Shown in pieces: positions 8,228-15,338 of a stretch of DNA of 64,000 nt. Both the position numbers and the translations under genes were made by a program. Numbering within the stretch: position 1 is the stretch's first letter; the number at the start of each line of letters is the position of its first letter. This DNA comes from an uncultured bacterium (GTDB lineage: Bacteria; Cyanobacteriota; Vampirovibrionia; Gastranaerophilales; Gastranaerophilaceae): positions 124,001 to 188,000 of the forward strand of contig ONOE01000001.1 of assembly GCA_900319365.1 (NCBI GenBank), in the 5' to 3' direction. The notes beneath the pieces were generated by a model. That model was not told where the DNA came from. It saw nothing but the letters and a program-made list of their open reading frames with translations, and made no database searches.

Positions 8228-10039
8228 CTATATTGAATAATAGAATTTCTTAATTTTTTCAGCCATCATTTTTCTACGTTCTAGTAAGAATTCATCGTAA
8301 TCATTTGCTTGCATTGTTAATACTTTTTCAGGGATACAATTTGTTTTTAGATTATTTTTAAGTTCTTCTTCATTTAAAATTGTACCTACGCAACATTGAC
8401 CATTTTTACATTGCTCTAATGCTTTCGTAAAATATTCACACGGTGCTTGTTTGCCAATAGAAATATTTACACCGGTATCTAAATAAGTATAGTTTGCTAC
8501 TTGATTATATTTTGATTTATCATCAAATCCGTTCTGTTTTAAGTATTCTTTTGGGAATATATGATGAACATCACCCATAACAGAAATCAAGTCAGAAACT
8601 TTGGTTGTTGAAGAGAACAATGACTGTTCTGCGTTCCAAACTTGTGCTGCAATATAGGTATTAAAATATGGACTGTTAATAGATGATGTTTCCAGATTTT
8701 GTACTAAACCTACATTCCAGAATGCTTCAGATAAATCAGCTTCTTCAACTTCCTGCAAGAAAGCCTTAAATCCTTTTGCACTAATATTTCTTAAATCTCT
8801 ATCCATTTGTGATTCAGGTGAACCGATATATCTGCTTGTCAACGTTGATAAAATGAACCACTTTTGAACCAATTTTTTAACTTCTGTTTTTTCAATTTCT
8901 TTTGAGTTGCTTAGCATTAAATATAATGTATAAGCGAAGTCTAATGTCATTTTTGAATTTAATAGTTTTTCACTTATAAAGCCGCAGCCTTTTATAGCAA
9001 GAACAAAATTTTTGAAATTATATTCGTTCATAAAATTCTTTACACCTGCTGTCAGTTTATTGAAGCTGTCTTCTGCAATATCTTCCTTATAAGTTCTTGT
9101 TTCAAAATCTCTACCCGATAACAAGCTTACCAAATCACCGAGTTTTCCTCTTCCAAATTTATGCATTAAGCACACGCGCAACATATCATTGTAATCAGGG
9201 TCGTATATTGCCTCTTTATCATCCTTTAACCACTTTAATAATCCTGCAAATTCAGACTCCATAAATTCAATATCTGTTGTAGAAAGTTTTTCATAGAAGT
9301 TTGGATCAACAGCCAAATGGCAAAAATAATCGATTGCTTTTCTAAGAATGTTGCCACCATATTTAGCATCTGCTGCAATTTTGGACATAGCAAAATCTGA
9401 TTCATTAAGGCGTTTGCCTTGTGAGTTAATTCTTACAAAAATTTCCGTAACTTCATTTATATCCAAATCCGGAACTAAAATAATTGTACCCATTTGACAA
9501 GTTCTAATATCTAATAATTTTTGAATTGCTCTATTAATAGTGTCTGTAGAAGCTTCAGGATTATTTTGCATGTATTCATTTATAAAATTAAAAGCGTTAA
9601 AATCAGGTTTAAATACAACGGAAATATCCGGAATCCAATTTTTACTTTTTACATGAGCAGGAGTTTGAACCGCGAAACGTTCCTCATCGTCTTGCGCCAA
9701 AGGATTAAATGCTATTTTATATGCTTTTTGTTCGTATTCTTCAGTAAGAATACACTTGCCAGCCAATGCTGTCATTAGGGCAGTAACCCTTTGTTGTCCA
9801 TCAATTAAAATTTTAGTTCCGCCGGCTTCACGCCCATCTTTTAACCTTATATTTGGATTCTGCCAAATAATTAAATAACCTGTAGGATATCCATTATACA
9901 AAGAATCTATTAGATCTCTAACATTTTTAGGTTTCCAAACAAATGGACGCTGTATTTCAGGAATGGATATTTCTCCACTATTTATAAAGCCAAGAATGTT
10001 ATCTACTGAATATTGTGCAACTGAATATTTATTAGTCAT
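8228..10039 (-). CDS. DUF262/DUF1524 (GmrSD-type) nuclease
   Basis: 603 residues. The N-terminal DUF262 domain has QRPFVW (30-35) and the ParB-like DGQQR motif (80-84), where the family binds and hydrolyses nucleotide. The C-terminal DUF1524 domain carries an HNH core (GDVHHIFPKEYL near 505, then NQVANYTYLD and N at the metal site). Both GmrS and GmrD halves are in one chain. Relatives (GmrSD, SspE, BrxU) restrict phages with modified DNA. An AAGGAG site precedes the ATG. It leads the HhH-like gene and lies opposite a hydrophobic micropeptide gene and the XRE-ImmA pair. Confidence 0.88.
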   Translation of the reverse strand: MTNKYSVAQYSVDNILGFINSGEISIPEIQRPFVWKPKNVRDLIDSLYNGYPTGYLIIWQNPNIRLKDGREAGGTKILIDGQQRVTALMTALAGKCILTEEYEQKAYKIAFNPLAQDDEERFAVQTPAHVKSKNWIPDISVVFKPDFNAFNFINEYMQNNPEASTDTINRAIQKLLDIRTCQMGTIILVPDLDINEVTEIFVRINSQGKRLNESDFAMSKIAADAKYGGNILRKAIDYFCHLAVDPNFYEKLSTTDIEFMESEFAGLLKWLKDDKEAIYDPDYNDMLRVCLMHKFGRGKLGDLVSLLSGRDFETRTYKEDIAEDSFNKLTAGVKNFMNEYNFKNFVLAIKGCGFISEKLLNSKMTLDFAYTLYLMLSNSKEIEKTEVKKLVQKWFILSTLTSRYIGSPESQMDRDLRNISAKGFKAFLQEVEEADLSEAFWNVGLVQNLETSSINSPYFNTYIAAQVWNAEQSLFSSTTKVSDLISVMGDVHHIFPKEYLKQNGFDDKSKYNQVANYTYLDTGVNISIGKQAPCEYFTKALEQCKNGQCCVGTILNEEELKNNLKTNCIPEKVLTMQANDYDEFLLERRKMMAEKIKKFYYSI

Positions 10040-10088
10040 ACTCCACTCCTTTTATTCTAAAAATATCATAAAAATAGTCAATTAACCA

Positions 10089-10154
10089 TCACATAAATAA
10101 ACCAGCAATGAAAAGAAATATAATAACTGTCCAAATAAGATTTAAAAACCACAT
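10089..10154 (-). CDS. 21-aa hydrophobic single-span peptide (type I toxin-like)
   Basis: The frame starts MWFLNLIWTVII and continues hydrophobic to its TGA stop, enough for one membrane helix. A GAGGT ribosome site lies 6 nt before the ATG. A consensus TTGACA lies farther upstream (near 10196-10201), followed by AT-rich -10-like sequence. Size, composition and good expression signals recall type I toxin peptides (Ibs, Fst/Ldr class), but no antisense RNA has been shown. It may also be a membrane anchor for the neighbouring defence genes. It lies between the DUF262 gene and the XRE regulator. Confidence 0.5.
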   Translation of the reverse strand: MWFLNLIWTVIIFLFIAGLFM

Positions 10155-10301
10155 AATTTTACCTCAATTTTTATAATTATTATAATAGGAAGGTATGTCA
10201 AAAACGGACATATTAAAATAGGATTTGAATATATTTTGAACGGTTATAAAACGAGGGTTGAATTTATCAAAAGATAACAAATATTACAAATTATCATGCG
10301 C

Positions 10302-10339
10302 AAGTTGATATTTTACTCAACTTATTTTAGTATTTAGTT
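10302..10339 (+). promoter_or_regulatory. Promoter/operator of the XRE-ImmA operon (leaderless)
   Basis: TTGATA (10305-10310) and TAGTAT (10328-10333) are spaced 17 bp, placing the transcript start at about the ATG (10340). No ribosome site precedes the ATG, consistent with a leaderless mRNA. AAGTTGA (10302-10308) and TCAACTT (10317-10323) form a perfect inverted repeat over the -35 and spacer, a likely operator for the XRE protein. A related GTTGA-3-TCAAC site lies in the HNH promoter at 11335-11347. Confidence 0.55.
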
Positions 10340-10687
10340 ATGGATGAAGAAAATTTTGGACAATATTTAAAAAAAATAAGATTGACTCATAATGTAAGTC
10401 AAAGAGAACTCGCAAATAATATTGGTGTTGATTTTACTTATTTAAGTAAAATTGAAAATGGGAAATTGGAACCACCAGCAGAAGATACAATAAAAAAAAT
10501 AGCAAATTTCTTAGGTGAAGATGCCGACCATTTGATATTATTAGCAAATAAAATTCCTAGTGACTATAAAGATGTGTTAAAATCAGATCCTAAAATTCCA
10601 TTTATGTTGCGTCAAATAGGTGGCTTTACAAATACTCAAAAACGTAAACTATTTAAAGCAATCGAAGATATCGAAAGGAATAAATAA
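10340..10687 (+). CDS. XRE-family HTH transcriptional regulator
   Basis: 115 residues. The N-terminal HTH_3 domain is clear (FGQYLKKIRLTHNVSQRELA, then DFTYLSKIENGKLEPP). The second half is helical. Such proteins repress mobile-element promoters and are often destroyed through a partner ImmA/IrrE protease. Here that partner begins immediately after the stop codon. The promoter carries an inverted repeat that probably mediates autorepression. The absence of a ribosome site and the promoter position point to leaderless translation. Confidence 0.9.
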   Translation: MDEENFGQYLKKIRLTHNVSQRELANNIGVDFTYLSKIENGKLEPPAEDTIKKIANFLGEDADHLILLANKIPSDYKDVLKSDPKIPFMLRQIGGFTNTQKRKLFKAIEDIERNK

Positions 10688-11302
10688 ATGACCTATATTT
10701 CTGATAGCACAATTGAACAAAAATCATTTGAATTGCTGTCAAAATATAGTAAAAATTTTAATTGGCAGCTTTCATTTCCTATTCCAATAGAAATGGTTAT
10801 AGAAAAACAACTCGAATATTCTCTAGATACATTTTTTGAAGATGAAAATATATTGGGAGCAATTGATCAGACTAATAAAATAATTTATACAAATGAAAAC
10901 GCAATATCATATTTTAAATCGTACCCAGGTTCTTTTGAATTTACTTTAGCTCACGAAGTAGGGCATTGGGATTTACATTGCGATTATAATAGTAACCAAC
11001 TTAGAATAATGAACAAACCTGTTTCTATGATATGTAGGGCCGGCGACAGAGATTTTAAAGAAATTCAAGCAAACAAATATGCTGCAGCTCTTTTAATGCC
11101 AGAATACTTGGTAAAAGAAACATTAAAAGCTGTTGATTACTATAATTGGCCAACCTTATATAATATAGCAAAAGACTGGCATGTAAGTGTTACTGCATTA
11201 AAAAACAGATTAGAAAAGCTTAAATTGTTATATTTTGATGAAGAAACACAATCTTTTTATGAAAATAAAATCGCTGCAAGCGGTCAGCAAACACTATTTT
11301 GA
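10688..11302 (+). CDS. ImmA/IrrE-type zinc metalloprotease
   Basis: 204 residues. The HEXXH motif (AHEVGHWDLH, His89-Glu90-His93) and the downstream glutamate helix (DFKEIQANKYAAALLMPE, Glu125) are diagnostic of COG2856/ImmA proteases. These cleave the cognate XRE regulator and so induce the element. The gene starts at the base after the XRE stop, so it is translationally coupled. The C-terminal HTH-like stretch (VSVTALKNRLEKLKLL) is also typical. It likely controls the nearby HNH promoter, which has a matching operator-like palindrome. Confidence 0.9.
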   Translation: MTYISDSTIEQKSFELLSKYSKNFNWQLSFPIPIEMVIEKQLEYSLDTFFEDENILGAIDQTNKIIYTNENAISYFKSYPGSFEFTLAHEVGHWDLHCDYNSNQLRIMNKPVSMICRAGDRDFKEIQANKYAAALLMPEYLVKETLKAVDYYNWPTLYNIAKDWHVSVTALKNRLEKLKLLYFDEETQSFYENKIAASGQQTLF

Positions 11303-11330
11303 AAGATTGTAAAAATTTGTTAATATAATA

Positions 11331-11462
11331 TTGTGTTGAGTATCAACTCCAACTATAATACATGGTGTATTAGATAAGTGGAGGATACAAACATGCAAAT
11401 TAAATAAGGGGAAAGGGTTGGAGGGCAAAAAAATAGTGATTTTATTTGGACATAAAATCACT
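11331..11462 (+). promoter_or_regulatory. Promoter, operator, mini-ORF and hairpin leader upstream of HNH gene
   Basis: TTGTGT (11331-11336) and TATAAT (11354-11359) are spaced 17 bp with a palindrome GTTGA-GTA-TCAAC (11335-11347) in between, matching the XRE operator half-sites. Downstream a GGAGG site (11380-11384) leads to a four-codon ORF, MQIK-stop (11393-11407). A G-rich stretch follows, then an 11-bp perfect hairpin (11435-11445 with 11452-11462, 6-nt loop). No T-run follows the hairpin, so it may be a structured leader or small RNA rather than a terminator. The nuclease start is about 100 nt downstream. Confidence 0.5.
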
Positions 11463-11565
11463 GTTAATAAAAAATTCGTAAAAAAATTATACTTGCTAAT
11501 TTTTTAAAAACAATATTTTGTTAGTCCATTTGAAAAATAGCAATACAAACAATGAGGAAACAATC

Positions 11566-11808
11566 ATGTCAAAAAAAGATGATGCTTGGAATAACGCAAA
11601 TGAAATAAAAGGACAAAATCCAGATGTATGGAGAAAAGATGCCTACGGTAATAAGATACGATATGGTTCTTATGGCACACAAGGAGATTATGGCTGGGAG
11701 ATCGATCATAAACACCCAGTTTCAAAGGGAGGAACTGATTCTCCAAGAAACTTACAGGCGTTGTATTGGGAGGAAAATCGCCAAAAAGGCAATAAATATC
11801 CATACTAA
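11566..11808 (+). CDS. Small stand-alone HNH endonuclease
   Basis: 80 residues from the ATG at 11566, chosen for its GAGGA site 7 nt upstream. The HNH core is complete: WEIDHKHPVSKGGTD (Asp-His), NLQAL (Asn) and ENRQKGN (Asn/Lys helix). Single-domain HNH proteins of this size nick or cut DNA and occur in phage, intron and toxin settings. It follows a structured leader and the XRE-ImmA pair and may be part of their regulon. A strong terminator follows. No immunity gene is obvious; the DUF4186 gene is convergent. Confidence 0.85.
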   Translation: MSKKDDAWNNANEIKGQNPDVWRKDAYGNKIRYGSYGTQGDYGWEIDHKHPVSKGGTDSPRNLQALYWEENRQKGNKYPY

Positions 11809-11816
11809 AATTTTTG

Positions 11817-11846
11817 AGGCGGCTAAATGGCCGCCTTGCCTTTTTT
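11817..11846 (+). terminator. Rho-independent terminator of the HNH gene
   Basis: AGGCGGC (11817-11823) and GCCGCCT (11830-11836) form a 7-bp GC-rich stem with a 6-nt loop, followed by a T6 run ending at about 11846. It overlaps the 3' end of the convergent DUF4186 gene. Confidence 0.8.
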
Positions 11847-12182
11847 AATTTCCAAGTTTATCCATTCCATAATTACCGAAACAAGATATTCTTGTTCGGA
11901 TTTAGTTAGTTCCCTGTGCTGGGAAAATTTGTGCCATTTTTCGATACAGCCGCGGCAGCATGTGGCGGTTGCATGCTGAGCGATAAAAACAGGGTGTCCT
12001 CGCATTGGTGTTTGTTTGCCATCATTTGCAGGTTCTGCCGGAGCTACTCTATCCCGAATAAAATCACAGGCATGAGAGCGAATCTTATCAAGTCCTTTAT
12101 CTTTGATATATTCAAGTTCTTTTGCCCGAAGTTTAAATCTGCTCCTGAATTTTGATTTTGCAAGTCTATCTAAAATATCCAT
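11823..12182 (-). CDS. DUF4186 family protein
   Basis: 119 residues matching the DUF4186 pattern: a basic N-terminus (KFRSRFKLRAKELEYIKDKG), the central H(A)xDFIRDRVAPA and a cysteine/histidine cluster (HATATCCRGCIEKWHK). The cluster suggests metal binding; the biochemical role is unknown. It begins 2 nt after the macrodomain stop, so the two are coupled. The family often accompanies macrodomain genes, which hints at ADP-ribose or NAD metabolism. The 3' end contains the terminator of the opposite HNH gene. Confidence 0.85.
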   Translation of the reverse strand: MDILDRLAKSKFRSRFKLRAKELEYIKDKGLDKIRSHACDFIRDRVAPAEPANDGKQTPMRGHPVFIAQHATATCCRGCIEKWHKFSQHRELTKSEQEYLVSVIMEWINLEIKKGKAAI

Positions 12183-12184
12183 AT

Positions 12185-12691
12185 TTATTGATTCAAAGTC
12201 CTTTTATAAATTTCAATAATTGCATCATTTATGTCTATAAAAATAACTTTTTCAAGGCAATCATTTTTATCAATAAAATTTTTAACTGTGTCAGTTGCTA
12301 TTTTGCAGGCTTCTTCTAAAGGGAAATGATAAACTCCGCAAGAGATAGCAGGAAAAGCGATTGTTTTGATTCCGTTTTCTTTCGCTAGAGTTAGAGCCGT
12401 TTCATAACAGGATTTTAATTTTTCTCTTTCGTCATATTTACCCCAATGCCAGACAGGGCCAACTGTGTGAATTACAAATTTTGCAGGCAAATTATAACCT
12501 TTTGTAATTTTTGACTGCCCTGTTTGGCAACCGTTTAAAGTTCTGCATTCTTCTAAAAGCTCTGGCCCTGCGGCACGATGAATTGCACCATCCACTCCGC
12601 CACCACCTAATAAACTTGTATTTGCGGCATTTACTATTGCATCAACTTCTAACTTTGTTATATCACCTTTTAAAATTTCAATTTGTGCCAT
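12185..12691 (-). CDS. Macrodomain O-acetyl-ADP-ribose deacetylase
   Basis: 168 residues from ATG 12691; a TTG at 12715 would put the AGGAG site inside the gene. Macrodomain signatures are clear: GDITKLEVDAIVNAAN, LLGGGGVDGAIHRAAG and FPAISCGVYHFP. The family hydrolyses O-acetyl-ADP-ribose or removes ADP-ribose from macromolecules. It heads a two-gene operon with DUF4186. It may detoxify an ADP-ribosylating system of the host or a phage. It lies just outside the candidate left end of the Mu-like transposon. Confidence 0.92.
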   Translation of the reverse strand: MAQIEILKGDITKLEVDAIVNAANTSLLGGGGVDGAIHRAAGPELLEECRTLNGCQTGQSKITKGYNLPAKFVIHTVGPVWHWGKYDEREKLKSCYETALTLAKENGIKTIAFPAISCGVYHFPLEEACKIATDTVKNFIDKNDCLEKVIFIDINDAIIEIYKRTLNQ

Positions 12692-12740
12692 AAACTCACA
12701 ATCTCCTAACACCAATTATAGCACTGATTTTGAGATTTGA

Positions 12741-12828
12741 CTTACATTTTTTTACACGAAAAATTGAGCAAATCTTACACTTTTTTACAGGAAAATCTGG
12801 GGTAAAATTACATTTTTTTACAGGAAAG
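12741..12828 (+). repeat. Three phased 22-bp repeats, left transposon end
   Basis: Copies at 12741-12762, 12774-12795 and 12807-12828 share TTACA(T/C)TTTTTTACA(C/G)GAAA with an exact 33-bp period, about three DNA turns. Phased direct repeats at an element end are how MuA/TnsB transposases bind. The CGAAAA ending and TTACAT start recall the MuA end consensus, though with one extra base. The last copy abuts the stop codon of the third transposon gene. Confidence 0.75.
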
Positions 12829-14355
12829 TTAAATTATTTGAAAATTATCATCTAATTTTTGTGGTAACAAGAAATTGTACCTGCTTTCAAAATCCGTCAG
12901 CTTATAAAACCCTAAATTTCTGCTGATTATATTTATTTGAATGTTTTTATCAAGTAACAATTTTATATGAGTGTTTAATAACAAATCAAAATTGTCTATT
13001 TTAACATCTTTGAAAAGCAATCCCTTTTGTCTTTTAGGTATTTTATTAAATAAAATATCCGGTATTTGTAATGTTCTTATCTTATATTTTGCTCTAATAT
13101 TTTCGATGTTTCCTTTGTTTTTGAACTTGCTTATATTTACGGTTTTATCGCTAAAATTAATATCCGTATAATATAGAGCCCCAAGTTCCGCTATATTTAT
13201 TCCTGTTGATAAAATCCATAATTTCTGTATTTTACTATCGTCTTTAATTATTTGATGAATTTCTGAATCAGTTAAAACTCTGTTTTCAAGTGAAGGTAAA
13301 ATGGTTTCTTGTGTCGAAAACAGAAGGTGGCTGGCATTTGAATATTTTTTCATGATTTTTTGAAATGTGCTTATAAACCGCTTTATACTTGCAACGGAAT
13401 AACCTTCGGATAACATTTTGCTTTGATAATTAATCAAAGTTTCTTGCGTAATATCTTTAAACTTGTATTTGCCAAAATATGGATATAAGTGGTTTTGGAT
13501 ATAACCTTTAGCACAAACTGAGTTTTCATCTTTCTTATTTTCAAGCGTTTTCAAGTAATCATCAAATGCTGTGCTAACTTTTTCGTATGTTATTTTATCT
13601 GTTTCAGCTGAAGATATTTTGCGAAGATCGGGAAGTTTTAAACTTTCGCTTCGTCGTTTCTTAATATATTCCAAAGAAAAGTTTTTAGTCAGGGCTCTTC
13701 TAAAGGATTGAACACTTGAAATTTGTTCGTTTGGGTGTCTACTTCTTAATATCTCCCATGCGATTCTGACCGAATAATTTTTGGGGGTTAAATAGATTCC
13801 TTCAAATTCTTTTAATTGCTCTTTTGTCACTAAGCTCTTATGTTGCGGTGGATTATAGGCTTTCATTAAACCCAATAAACCATTTCTTGCATAAGATGAT
13901 TTCCATCTTATAAAAGTGCTATACCCCATTTTATAATCAGGATTTTTCTTGGCTATTTCATTTAACATTTTTGAGGTTTCTTTAAAAGACAAACCGCTTG
14001 TTAATTTGAATAAATTCAAACATTTTATAATATGTCGTTTATTATATTCTGCGGCATTTTCAAACAGTTTTTGTGCTTCCTTGTTATCAGATAATAATGT
14101 TGTTATATCAAAACACAATTTGGGTTTAGATTGTTTTAGTGAGGGTTTTTGCGGCAATGTTTCAACTTGTGGATATGGAACAATATCTGGTACATAGGCA
14201 AATTCTGTTTCAGATATTTTGCTTATAACTTTCTCTGCTATCAAATCCTGTATTATTTTTTGAACTTCATCATCGCTCAGCTCTAATATACTTGCAATTT
14301 CATCAAAATTAAACCTGCTCAGTTGTTTGCACAGTTTCTTTATCTGTTGCTTCAT
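12829..14355 (-). CDS. Hybrid transposon protein: Mu-like HTH domains plus degenerate tyrosine-recombinase fold
   Basis: 508 residues. Residues 1-55 form a winged-helix. Residues about 100-235 resemble the DNA-binding region of Mu transposases (FIRWKSSYARNGLLGLMKAY). From about 255 there is a SAM-like core-binding domain, then a tyrosine-recombinase catalytic fold (STGINIAELGALYYTDINF, NIISRNLGFYKLTDF, SRYNF). Canonical residues are altered: box I Arg is Asn387, HxxR aligns with Asp457 and Leu, the His/Trp is Phe483; only Tyr493 is kept. Cleavage activity is therefore unlikely. It overlaps the MuB-like gene by 47 nt with an AAGGAG site, so it belongs to the transposition operon, perhaps for target or end recognition. 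Confidence 0.7.
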   Translation of the reverse strand: MKQQIKKLCKQLSRFNFDEIASILELSDDEVQKIIQDLIAEKVISKISETEFAYVPDIVPYPQVETLPQKPSLKQSKPKLCFDITTLLSDNKEAQKLFENAAEYNKRHIIKCLNLFKLTSGLSFKETSKMLNEIAKKNPDYKMGYSTFIRWKSSYARNGLLGLMKAYNPPQHKSLVTKEQLKEFEGIYLTPKNYSVRIAWEILRSRHPNEQISSVQSFRRALTKNFSLEYIKKRRSESLKLPDLRKISSAETDKITYEKVSTAFDDYLKTLENKKDENSVCAKGYIQNHLYPYFGKYKFKDITQETLINYQSKMLSEGYSVASIKRFISTFQKIMKKYSNASHLLFSTQETILPSLENRVLTDSEIHQIIKDDSKIQKLWILSTGINIAELGALYYTDINFSDKTVNISKFKNKGNIENIRAKYKIRTLQIPDILFNKIPKRQKGLLFKDVKIDNFDLLLNTHIKLLLDKNIQINIISRNLGFYKLTDFESRYNFLLPQKLDDNFQII

Positions 14356-15037
14356 CGTTTAAAATCTCCTTAATTATAATTTCATCAATAGAATTTAAGC
14401 CGTTTGCTTTTGCATAACATTCGGCTTTATTTATAATTTTTACTATCTGACGGAATCGGTTTACATTAGCGCAAATGCATTTTATCGCACATTCTGTCAT
14501 TTCAATTTCTGATAATTCTTTAACAATTCCTGCTATGTCGTTTTTAGAAAACGGCTTAAATTGGACAATTTCAGAAAGTCTATCGTATAGGTGCTTAAAC
14601 CTTTTTATCCTTGATTTAGCGTTTGACATTCCGACCAAAATAATAGGGACATTCGTCTTATCGTGAATGTCCCTTAAAGTTTCTATTGCTCTTGAATCAA
14701 TCGCCAGATAATCGACCTCATCAACGATTATAACCTGTGGCTCTGTTAATAAATTCCTTATAATAATCTTGAAACAATCAGCCAATCGCCCGCAGTTAAC
14801 TTCGCCCATTTCATCCATAATTTCATTTAATAACCACCGAGCGGTCATAAGCTGGGTACATCGGACAAGTATTGCATTATTCTTAAACGCCCACCAATTG
14901 ATTGTTTGAGTTTTACCAAGCCCAGGCTCGCCATACACAAGTCCCATCCCAGGAACTCCTTCCGCTCGGTTTTGCAGGTTGTTCATCATTGTGATAAACC
15001 GCTTTACATTGTTTGTTTTTACGAAAACTTTTTTCAT
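14309..15037 (-). CDS. MuB-like AAA ATPase, transposition target-capture protein
   Basis: 242 residues. Walker A GEPGLGKT (36-43) and Walker B VIIVDEVDY (Asp106, Glu107) lie in a short AAA+ core typical of MuB/TnsC/TniB. The N-terminal NVKRFITMMNNLQNRAEG and the sensor region (PIILVGMSN) also fit. MuB polymers bind target DNA and stimulate the transposase. The ATG has an AGGAAT site. It lies between the transposase and the hybrid protein gene, overlapping the latter. A GTTTTGTGTCTA element sits about 75 bp upstream, as also before the transposase gene. Confidence 0.88.
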   Translation of the reverse strand: MKKVFVKTNNVKRFITMMNNLQNRAEGVPGMGLVYGEPGLGKTQTINWWAFKNNAILVRCTQLMTARWLLNEIMDEMGEVNCGRLADCFKIIIRNLLTEPQVIIVDEVDYLAIDSRAIETLRDIHDKTNVPIILVGMSNAKSRIKRFKHLYDRLSEIVQFKPFSKNDIAGIVKELSEIEMTECAIKCICANVNRFRQIVKIINKAECYAKANGLNSIDEIIIKEILNDEATDKETVQTTEQV

Positions 15038-15233
15038 ATCAAAATTCCTATTTCTGTCATCATTAACATTAATCGCTTGTCTTGGCAGAAATTGGAACTG
15101 TTTTTATCGTTTTGTGTCTAAAATTATTAGTTTGGAAGGCTATTTTTATAGTTAAGTTAATAAATGTAAAGCATGAAAATATAATGGTAATCATGCTTTT
15201 GAATGATATTCATTATTTATTATCATTACAATC

Positions 15234-15262
15234 TTGAAATAAGCATGCTAACATGTTATAAT
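15234..15262 (+). promoter_or_regulatory. Strong promoter of the AbiF-associated RNA
   Basis: TTGAAA (15234-15239) and a perfect TATAAT (15257-15262) are separated by 17 bp. The predicted start is near 15269, immediately before the hairpin RNA. Just upstream, AAAGCATGA (15168-15176) and TCATGCTTT (15191-15199) form a hairpin separating this unit from the divergent MuB-like gene. Confidence 0.75.
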
Positions 15263-15268
15263 ATAAGT

Positions 15269-15319
15269 ATTAGTGCAGACCAAGCCTCTTTACAATGCTA
15301 AAATGGGTCTGCCTTTTTT
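15269..15319 (+). ncRNA. Short hairpin RNA upstream of the Abi_2/AbiF gene
   Basis: GCAGACC (15275-15281) pairs perfectly with GGTCTGC (15305-15311), enclosing a 23-nt loop, and a T6 run follows (to about 15318). With the promoter at 15234-15262 this defines a roughly 50-nt transcript ending before the protein start at 15339. AbiF genes are known to be accompanied by a conserved structured RNA (the abiF RNA motif), proposed as guide or antitoxin-like partner. Match to that family is inferred from position and shape, not from alignment. It could alternatively act as an attenuator for the gene. Confidence 0.6.
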
Positions 15320-15338
15320 GTTAGATAGGGGAATAAGT

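Noticed and set aside
10040-10340. CRISPR-like repeats in the AT-rich spacer
   Set aside because: No repeat of 20 nt or more with regular spacing occurs here or elsewhere in the window.
11472-11493. ATTCGTAAAAAAATTATA resembling a reversed transposon-end repeat
   Set aside because: It faces away from the element, lacks the phased partners and is explained by AT-rich sequence.
15273-15338. GTG start giving a longer AbiF protein
   Set aside because: It lies inside the hairpin-terminator RNA and has no ribosome site; TTG 15339 has AGGGG.
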